Positions 9,467-15,105 of a stretch of DNA of 15,105 nt are shown one piece after another. Every line of letters starts with the position of its first letter. The first letter of the stretch is position 1. The notes below the pieces were generated by a model, which worked only from the letters and a program-made list of their open reading frames with translations, was not told the origin of the DNA and searched no databases. The stretch spans positions 9,707-24,811 of the forward strand of contig CABPSV020000172.1 of the NCBI GenBank assembly GCA_902459845.2, in the 5' to 3' direction. The DNA is from Hepatocystis sp. ex Piliocolobus tephrosceles (Eukaryota; Apicomplexa; Aconoidasida; Haemosporida; Plasmodiidae). Position numbers and translations under genes: made by a program.

Positions 9467-9514
<48 letters not shown>
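9467..9514. repeat. poly-T tract, 48 nt
   Basis: There are 48 uninterrupted T residues. With the A37 tract at 9621-9657 it forms a potential long inverted repeat with a 106-nt loop. Confidence 0.95.
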
Positions 9515-9515
<1 letters not shown>

Positions 9516-9619
9516 GTAAAGTCTATTTATAACATGCTTGATTAAATTATTTTTTATAATTATTAAAAGTGTGTGTATATTAATATAAATAATGCAATTA
9601 TATTTTTCTTTTAAGCTGC

Positions 9620-9620
<1 letters not shown>

Positions 9621-9657
<37 letters not shown>
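9621..9657. repeat. poly-A tract, 37 nt
   Basis: There are 37 uninterrupted A residues, followed by a purine-rich stretch to about 9672 (GACAAGAGAGAAGAG type). Confidence 0.95.
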
Positions 9658-9659
<2 letters not shown>

Positions 9660-10001
9660 CAAGAGAGAAGAGAAAAAAATTACAAGAATTTGTAAAAATA
9701 TAGAATTAAGAGAGTTTATACATATTAGATAAAAAAAAAAAAAAGAACGTAATAAAGCAATGTAGAAAATGACGTAAAATACATTTAAAACAATACGGTA
9801 CAAAAAAAAAAAAAAAAAAAAAAATATATATGCATATATGTTTATATAATAACATACAGCTAGTGTTATTTGAATAAAACTTATAATATTTACACCTTTT
9901 ATTTTTATATTTTTTTTTTTATTTTAATTTTGTTCAATTGTGTTTTTAAAAAAAAAGAAAATTCATAACTGTTAAACTATTATTGGCCATAAAAATACAA
10001 T

Positions 10002-10017
10002 CGATTGCTCCGTACTA
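10002..10017 (+). promoter_or_regulatory. shared CG-rich 16-mer, copy 2 (function unknown)
   Basis: CGATTGCTCCGTACTA differs from the 6488-6503 copy at one base. It lies about 1.44 kb past the trm11 stop. A diverged inverted relative, 11 of 13 core bases, is at 11039-11051. Function is unknown. Confidence 0.35.
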
Positions 10018-10083
10018 AAATCGCAAATATACATTAAAAAGTATAATAACGCACATAGACGAAAAAAAAAAAAAAAATAAATA

Positions 10084-10135
10084 AAATAAACATGCATATG
10101 TACATATATATATGTACATATGCATGCGTTTATTT
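10084..10135. other. exact 36-bp palindrome with extended arms
   Basis: Positions 10091-10126 form a perfect palindrome: the left half CATGCATATGTACATATA is the exact reverse complement of 10109-10126. After an unpaired CG at 10127-10128, seven further bases pair (AAATAAA at 10084-10090 with TTTATTT at 10129-10135), for 25 pairs in total and no loop. The repeated words TGCAT and GTAC resemble recognition cores described for apicomplexan AP2 factors, but occupancy is unknown. Confidence 0.85.
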
Positions 10136-10811
10136 GCATACACATTGATATGCATAAATTTAAACTTTCTAACGAAGCAGCAAATGTTACATTTACAGAA
10201 ACATAATATCTTATTTAAAAAAAAATAAAAATTGTATGTAAAAAAAAAAAAAAAAAACATAAATTAATACCCTTTGTACGAAATTTAAACACATATATTA
10301 AAAATTAAAAAAAAAAAAAAAAAATATAGTAAAATAAAAAAAAGAAGAACATAAACATTTGGTTATAATATGTATATGTACACATACAAGCTTGTACATG
10401 CACACATAAAGACAGAGTATATATATATATATATATATGTCCGCCACTATATTAAAACGAGTTGTACATATATATACACATTTCCAAACGTATAATAATT
10501 TTATAACATTTTAAAAAGTAAAAAAATTATATAAATAACTTAAATAAATTAACTCAGCTAAATAATATATACTATTTAATAATGCATACATATATATACA
10601 CTGCTTCAAATGCGTATGTAGCAATAGGTGAAAAAAAAAAAAAAAAAAAAACTATATGTATAAACGTAATGGTGTATATATATATATATATATACTAATT
10701 AACAAAAAATAATGTATAATGGATGTGCTAAGGTAAAACAAATGTTTATTACTAAACTTTTTTTTTAATAATGCAATTTTTTTTTTTTTTTTAATGAATA
10801 ATAGATGCAAA

Positions 10812-10842
<31 letters not shown>

Positions 10843-11217
10843 TTTATATATGTATATAGTAAATATGTACAGCTTTAACGATTACATGTATACATGTGTG
10901 TGTATGTATAAACTGTGTGATATGTTAATAATTCGATTTAATTGTTATGTAATTGGAGTTGTTTTTATGCATAAAAAAAAGTACGAACTAATAAGATTGT
11001 TAAAGTAAGAGCTACTACAATACCTAAGGAAAAATGATTAGTACGGTACAAAAAAAAATAAAAAAAAAATAAAATAAAATAAGAGTGGAATGGAATGGAA
11101 TATGTCAATATATATGTTACATACAATATAATATATACAAATATCCACATGTAGGCTTCATAATATTAAAAAAAAAAAATAAATAAAAAAAAAAAAAAAA
11201 AAGTATTTTTACATAGG

Positions 11218-11284
<67 letters not shown>

Positions 11285-11304
11285 CAAACCAATTAAGATG
11301 TTGC

Positions 11305-11438
11305 CTTAATTAATATATTGTCATAATTAGGATATTGTCATAATTAGGATATTGCCATAATTAGGATATTGCCATAATTAGGATATTGCCATAATTAGGA
11401 TATTGCCATAATTCAGATATTGCCATAATTCAGAAGAA
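11305..11438. repeat. minisatellite, 17-bp unit, 8 copies
   Basis: CATAATTAGGATATTGC-type units start at 11305 (diverged), 11322, 11339, 11356, 11373, 11390, 11407 and 11424, an exact 17-bp period. The last two carry TTCAG in place of TTAGG, and the early ones have TGTC in place of TGCC. The array ends about 60 bp past the stop codon of the CDT1-like gene and should lie in its 3' UTR. Confidence 0.93.
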
Positions 11439-11497
11439 GCCAAAAATATATGTCACAACCCCAAACTCAGATACAATCAGAATAAGACATAAGAGAG

Positions 11498-14281
11498 TTA
11501 TAAGTCTGCTAATGTTGTTTTTCCAGGTGATAAAAAATAGTTTTTAATTTTGTCTGTTAACTCGAAATTAACATTATGTTTTTCCCATAATTGTTTTAAT
11601 CTAGTTTCACGATTGTTCATAATTTGTTCATTTTTTTGTGTAATTTCTTTTTTTTTATCAGTTAATGGTTTCAAAAAATGATTTATTGTTTTGGATGGTT
11701 TTACCGTTATAACATTTTTGGTGTTATCTGTTAAACTAGGTTTTATATTAATATTTTTAATATAAGCAGGTAACATTTGTAAGATTTCAAGTATTGTACG
11801 TTCGTCTGGTATATAAGATTCGGTATTTTTAAATGTGTTAAATAGTTTGGTTGTAAGTCTATTTATATCAGAAACAGGACTTTGTTTATTAACTATAAAT
11901 TCATGATATATAGCTTCTGCTATATTTTCAGCATTTTTATATTTTTTTATTTCACTTAATAAAGTTTCATTTTGTTTATCAAACTCAATTTTTATATTTT
12001 TTAAAATACTTTTTTTGTTTGCTTCTTCTTTAATTGCTCTCATAGCATCGGTTTCTTTTTTTTTGGGTGAACCTCCTAAATGTTTATTAAATGCATTGTT
12101 ATAATTTTTATCTATTAAAAGTTCAGATTTTCTTCTATTTCTTCCTAAAGGTGTTCTTGTTTTTTCTTTATCCAAATCTTTTAAAAAACTCCAATCTTTT
12201 TTTAAATCAAGTGTAACACATTTTATTGGACTGTCTTCAAAAACATCAAAATCATCAGCATTACTTTCTACTGGTGTTTTGCACAAATCAGGATTTATTA
12301 TTTTATAATCTACAGTAACAAGTGGGAAAATTATATTTTTAAAATCAAACTTAGAATGCCATTTTTTTAATTCATTATATTTGGCAGAATAAAATTTTTT
12401 ATCAATCGTTTTTAAAAATTCATTATGTTTAATATTTGCCCAATTAATAATTATTCTTTTAACCATTTCTATTTTTTCAGATGAAGTATATCTATATATA
12501 TCTTTTAATTTTCCGTCATTTTCTCCTATTTGTATATCTTCTACTTTTTTTCCTGTAACAAAATTGGTATATATTGTTTGATTTGATTCATAAATTTCTT
12601 TTGTTATTGTTACTTTGTGTAGTTGTATTAAATCTGGACATAACCAAGCTAATTGTCTAAGTAGTTGTTCATTAAATACACGATATGGATTTAAATTTAT
12701 AATTTCTTGTTTAATTAATTCAAAAAATACAGGTTGACTTTTTTGATTCCTTCTTGCAATTATAACTAAAAGGTATTGATAAATAGATAATAATAAAATT
12801 GGTGTTTCAATTATTTCTTTATTAAATAATACATCTAACTCTTTGGAATATTCTTCATAATTTACGACCAATGGATTTTTTTTTTCTTTTGCAAGTTCTT
12901 GCATAGATAGTTGTGTTTTTCCATCACTCTCTTCGTTATCATATTTTGGATTAATTTCATAATCAATTAGTTTAATAGTATAATTTTGATTATTTTTTTT
13001 GTCAAGTCCATTTCGTTCTTCTCCAGATTCTAAAATATTATCATTAATATCACTATGTACGTTGTTAAGATAATGTGTTGAAAATCCAGAATAATGTGTT
13101 GTAATCATGGTTTTAGCTTTTCTTATTTTTTTAGTTGGACTAGCATCATTTTTTAAAAAGGCAAGTATTTTTTTCGTAGAAACAGGTGAACCGCTATTAC
13201 TTTTTTTTCTTCTTGATCTAGGAGATGTACCAAAGTCTTCCATGTTAGAACTGCTCATAGTATAACTACTACCATAACTATCAGTAGTGTAGCTACTCGA
13301 ATTGCTACTATTTATATTTTGCGTATTCATTCTTTTCATAATAGAAGCAAGATCTTCTTTTCTCTGTCTAGAATTAGATTCATAAATAGAATTAAAAATT
13401 GATAACTGCTTTTTAGGACTAGTATGCATATCTTCAGTTGTTACATTGTTAGCATTATATTGGTTTTCACTAAGAAGACAAGCATTCGTTTTAAATAATC
13501 CTTTAAATTCATCATAGGATAAATTAGGATCTGTATCACCAGATAATGGATATTTTGGTGTATCAGTGATTGATAAAGGTGTATAACATTTAGGAGGGCT
13601 TATATAATTATTAATTGTTAAACATTTATTACCAATTAAACTAGTATCTGGTTTTAGCATGTCCATTTCTGAAGGTGTTTTATATTTTATACTGACTGAT
13701 ATATTATCATCTACTATACCATCATACATATTATTACCGATATTACTTTTTTTTGGGGTTTCATACATGTTATTTAAAAAAAATGGACATTGTCCTCCTT
13801 CCATTATATTTTTATTTTCTCCATTTGTATAACTATTATTATTTGGGCTCTTATTATCACTAGAAACGTTTTCGTTGTTCATGCTTACATCGTTTGTGTT
13901 TACATTGACTCCGTTAATTTTACCATTTCTTTGTTTGTCCTTGTTATGATCAATATTTATATCCTTATTTTTATCAATACTTTTTTTCCCACGACTGGCT
14001 CCTCGTTTACTTATATTCTTTTTTGTATCCTTTTCATTTTTAGAATTTCTAGATTTATTTGGAGAACTTTTATTCGACTCTTTTCCTTTTTGGGTATTAT
14101 CAAATGCCCTAGGAGTAATATCCTCATCATCGATTATATTATCATTTATTCCGATATCAATATTGTTTAAATTGTGTAAAGTTAGTGTTTTATTTGTTTC
14201 TTTTGTTTCGGTAGATAGTCCGCGTTTTGATGGGTCTGTCTTTTTCATTTTATCCACACTTTTTCTCATATTTCTACTCAT
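11498..14281 (-). CDS. putative DNA replication licensing factor, CDT1-like, 927 aa
   Basis: CDT1 loads the MCM2-7 helicase on ORC/CDC6-bound origins in the nucleus. Numbering from the ATG at 14281: residues 1-470 are low-complexity and basic/Asn/Ser-rich with many S/T-P sites; about 477-670 resembles the CDT1 central domain (a helical YSKELDVLF start, a winged-helix-like stretch with PVFFELIKQEI, then PYRVFNEQLLRQLAWLCPDL, and a later EMVKRIIINWANIKHNEFLK helix); about 805-843 resembles the CDT1 C-terminal winged helix (RLTTKLF through TILEILQMLPAYI). The tail ends in a PCNA-box-like TDKIKNYF followed by SPGK. The 927 residues exceed the roughly 550 of animal CDT1, as is usual for Plasmodium. 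The frame extends 20 codons beyond this ATG to a TAA at 14342-14344 without another ATG. Similarity is fold-level, so the name is provisional; the gene itself is certain. Confidence 0.7.
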   Translation of the reverse strand: MSRNMRKSVDKMKKTDPSKRGLSTETKETNKTLTLHNLNNIDIGINDNIIDDEDITPRAFDNTQKGKESNKSSPNKSRNSKNEKDTKKNISKRGASRGKKSIDKNKDINIDHNKDKQRNGKINGVNVNTNDVSMNNENVSSDNKSPNNNSYTNGENKNIMEGGQCPFFLNNMYETPKKSNIGNNMYDGIVDDNISVSIKYKTPSEMDMLKPDTSLIGNKCLTINNYISPPKCYTPLSITDTPKYPLSGDTDPNLSYDEFKGLFKTNACLLSENQYNANNVTTEDMHTSPKKQLSIFNSIYESNSRQRKEDLASIMKRMNTQNINSSNSSSYTTDSYGSSYTMSSSNMEDFGTSPRSRRKKSNSGSPVSTKKILAFLKNDASPTKKIRKAKTMITTHYSGFSTHYLNNVHSDINDNILESGEERNGLDKKNNQNYTIKLIDYEINPKYDNEESDGKTQLSMQELAKEKKNPLVVNYEEYSKELDVLFNKEIIETPILLLSIYQYLLVIIARRNQKSQPVFFELIKQEIINLNPYRVFNEQLLRQLAWLCPDLIQLHKVTITKEIYESNQTIYTNFVTGKKVEDIQIGENDGKLKDIYRYTSSEKIEMVKRIIINWANIKHNEFLKTIDKKFYSAKYNELKKWHSKFDFKNIIFPLVTVDYKIINPDLCKTPVESNADDFDVFEDSPIKCVTLDLKKDWSFLKDLDKEKTRTPLGRNRRKSELLIDKNYNNAFNKHLGGSPKKKETDAMRAIKEEANKKSILKNIKIEFDKQNETLLSEIKKYKNAENIAEAIYHEFIVNKQSPVSDINRLTTKLFNTFKNTESYIPDERTILEILQMLPAYIKNINIKPSLTDNTKNVITVKPSKTINHFLKPLTDKKKEITQKNEQIMNNRETRLKQLWEKHNVNFELTDKIKNYFLSPGKTTLADL
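11534..11557 (-). other. PCNA-box-like motif at the C-terminus of the CDT1-like protein
   Basis: Residues 909-916 (TDKIKNYF) fit the PIP-box spacing of hydrophobic at position 4 and aromatics at 7 and 8, with Thr in place of the usual Gln at position 1. A CDK-type SPGK follows one residue later. PCNA-linked destruction of CDT1 uses an N-terminal PIP degron in animals; a C-terminal position here is unlike that arrangement. Confidence 0.4.
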
Positions 14282-14330
14282 TTTTTTTTTACTTTGTTTA
14301 AGGTATTGTCGTATATATATACACAGGCGT

Positions 14331-14393
14331 GTATTCGTCACTTATATATGTGTATTCGTCACTTATATATGTGTTTTCGTCACTTATATATGT
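14331..14393. repeat. 21-bp tandem repeat x3 beside the CDT1-like start
   Basis: GTATTCGTCACTTATATATGT units start at 14331, 14352 and 14373, the third with TTTTCG for TATTCG. The first unit encodes the last sense codons of the open frame upstream of the ATG and its bounding TAA. The array would fall in the 5' leader about 50 bp upstream of the start codon. Confidence 0.9.
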
Positions 14394-14581
14394 ATATGTA
14401 TATATGTATGTGCGTGCGTAAGTATACACGTGTGCAGATATACTAGTATAAAATATATATGTTTATTTATTTATATATATACATATAATTATAGTATGTA
14501 CGCTCACAATAACAATGTATATATTAATAATATAATTATGGTAACGTGTTTTATAAATATATATACATATACATACATATA

Positions 14582-14619
<38 letters not shown>

Positions 14620-14970
14620 TAATGTATGTCTTATGCATGAATGATGGTTTTAATCATTGGGCATAATGTCTAATTAACAATAAATGCATATATTACTATC
14701 TAGCGTATTATTAACTTATATATATTATATATAATCTTTATATGTAAAAAAAGAAAAAAAAATATATTTTATTTTTTATAATTTTTTTAATATTTGTATG
14801 CATTATATGCGCGTGTGCGTGCATGTATTAATAATATAGAAAATGTATAAAAAAAAAAAAAAAAAAAAACATATATATCATTTATCATTTATTATTATTA
14901 TTATTATTATTTATTTTTTTTTTTTTTTTAATGTCCTAAAAAAAAATAGGTATTATTTTATATAATTGTC

Positions 14971-14972
<2 letters not shown>

Positions 14973-15014
<42 letters not shown>

Positions 15015-15105
15015 ACTCATTTTTTTTAATTTAATTTTTTTTTTTTTTTTTTTTTTTTAAAATTAAAAAATTTAAAATAAAAAAAAATTTTTTTTATTTT
15101 TTTAA
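14973..15105. repeat. A39 tract and pure A/T terminus
   Basis: There are 39 A residues at 14973-15011, and after the last C at 15018 the remaining 87 bases hold no G or C, being mostly alternating blocks of T runs and A runs. The window ends inside this material, so its extent is unknown. Confidence 0.85.

Larger units (their letters stand above)
9515..11304. other. intergenic between convergent trm11 and the CDT1-like gene
   Basis: This is AT-rich non-coding DNA. It contains the A37 tract, a 36-bp palindrome, the second copy of the CG-rich 16-mer, many A runs, a GGAAT triplet repeat at about 11086-11101 and (TA)n then poly-T at 11221-11280. Open frames in it are simple-sequence translations. 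The 3' UTRs of both convergent genes must end in this interval or overlap. Confidence 0.65.
14282..15105. other. 5' flank of the CDT1-like gene
   Basis: This is non-coding DNA expected to hold the CDT1-like promoter and leader. It contains 21-bp repeats close to the ATG, a (TA)n run at 14585-14616, an (ATT)n run at about 14888-14911, A39 at 14973-15011 and, from 15019 to the window end, 87 bases made only of A and T. A plus-strand frame at 14163-14582 crosses the gene's start but is Tyr/Ile/Cys simple repeat. I see no recognisable core promoter element. Confidence 0.65.

Noticed and set aside
11086..11101. GGAAT repeats resembling a satellite or telomere-like repeat
   Set aside because: There are only three units, too few to call a satellite, and the sequence is not the Plasmodium telomere repeat.
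13790..14170. 126-codon plus-strand frame with hydrophobic translation
   Set aside because: It is the antisense of the CDT1-like gene; the hydrophobic content follows from the complement of Asn/Lys/Asp codons.

Overview
The window looks like nuclear DNA of a malaria parasite (Plasmodium, or a very close haemosporidian). The evidence is the extreme A+T content outside genes, many homopolymer A/T runs of 30-77 bases, (TA)n tracts, and uninterrupted genes whose proteins carry Asn/Lys/Asp-rich low-complexity inserts between conserved blocks. I cannot name the species from sequence alone.

Three protein-coding genes are supported. (1) Minus strand, 639-1637: an unrecognised 332-residue acidic protein with a TEEN pentapeptide repeat, basic clusters and Ser/Thr-Pro sites. 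(2) Plus strand, 7030-8562: a clear Trm11/TRMT11 homologue, the catalytic subunit of the tRNA guanosine-10 N2-methyltransferase, with parasite-type inserts. (3) Minus strand, 11498-14281: a 927-residue protein that best fits the replication-licensing factor CDT1. It has a long disordered N-terminus full of CDK-type S/T-P sites, a central winged-helix-like block, a C-terminal helical block, and a PCNA-binding-like motif at the extreme C-terminus. This call rests on fold-level similarity and is less certain than Trm11. Its real start is the ATG at 14281; the frame runs 20 codons further upstream but contains no ATG there.

Layout: gene 1 and trm11 are divergent, separated by about 5.4 kb of non-coding DNA. 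That spacer holds several minisatellites with 12-, 13-, 17- and 23-bp units, the largest being 25 units of 17 bp at about 4894-5326. trm11 and the CDT1-like gene converge on about 2.9 kb of non-coding DNA, which contains an exact 36-bp palindrome, a TACGTA-bearing array directly after the trm11 stop, and another 17-bp minisatellite downstream of the CDT1-like stop. A CG-rich 16-mer, nearly identical in two places, flanks trm11 on both sides. The remaining short open frames in the spacers are translations of simple repeats and are not annotated.

The three genes do not form an evident pathway. Gene 1 and the CDT1-like gene could both be cell-cycle-kinase substrates, but that is inference. I found no rRNA, tRNA, CRISPR, transposon or convincing new multi-gene system. 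The most interesting items are the CDT1 candidate and its motifs, the block-structured minisatellite, the palindrome and the shared 16-mer.
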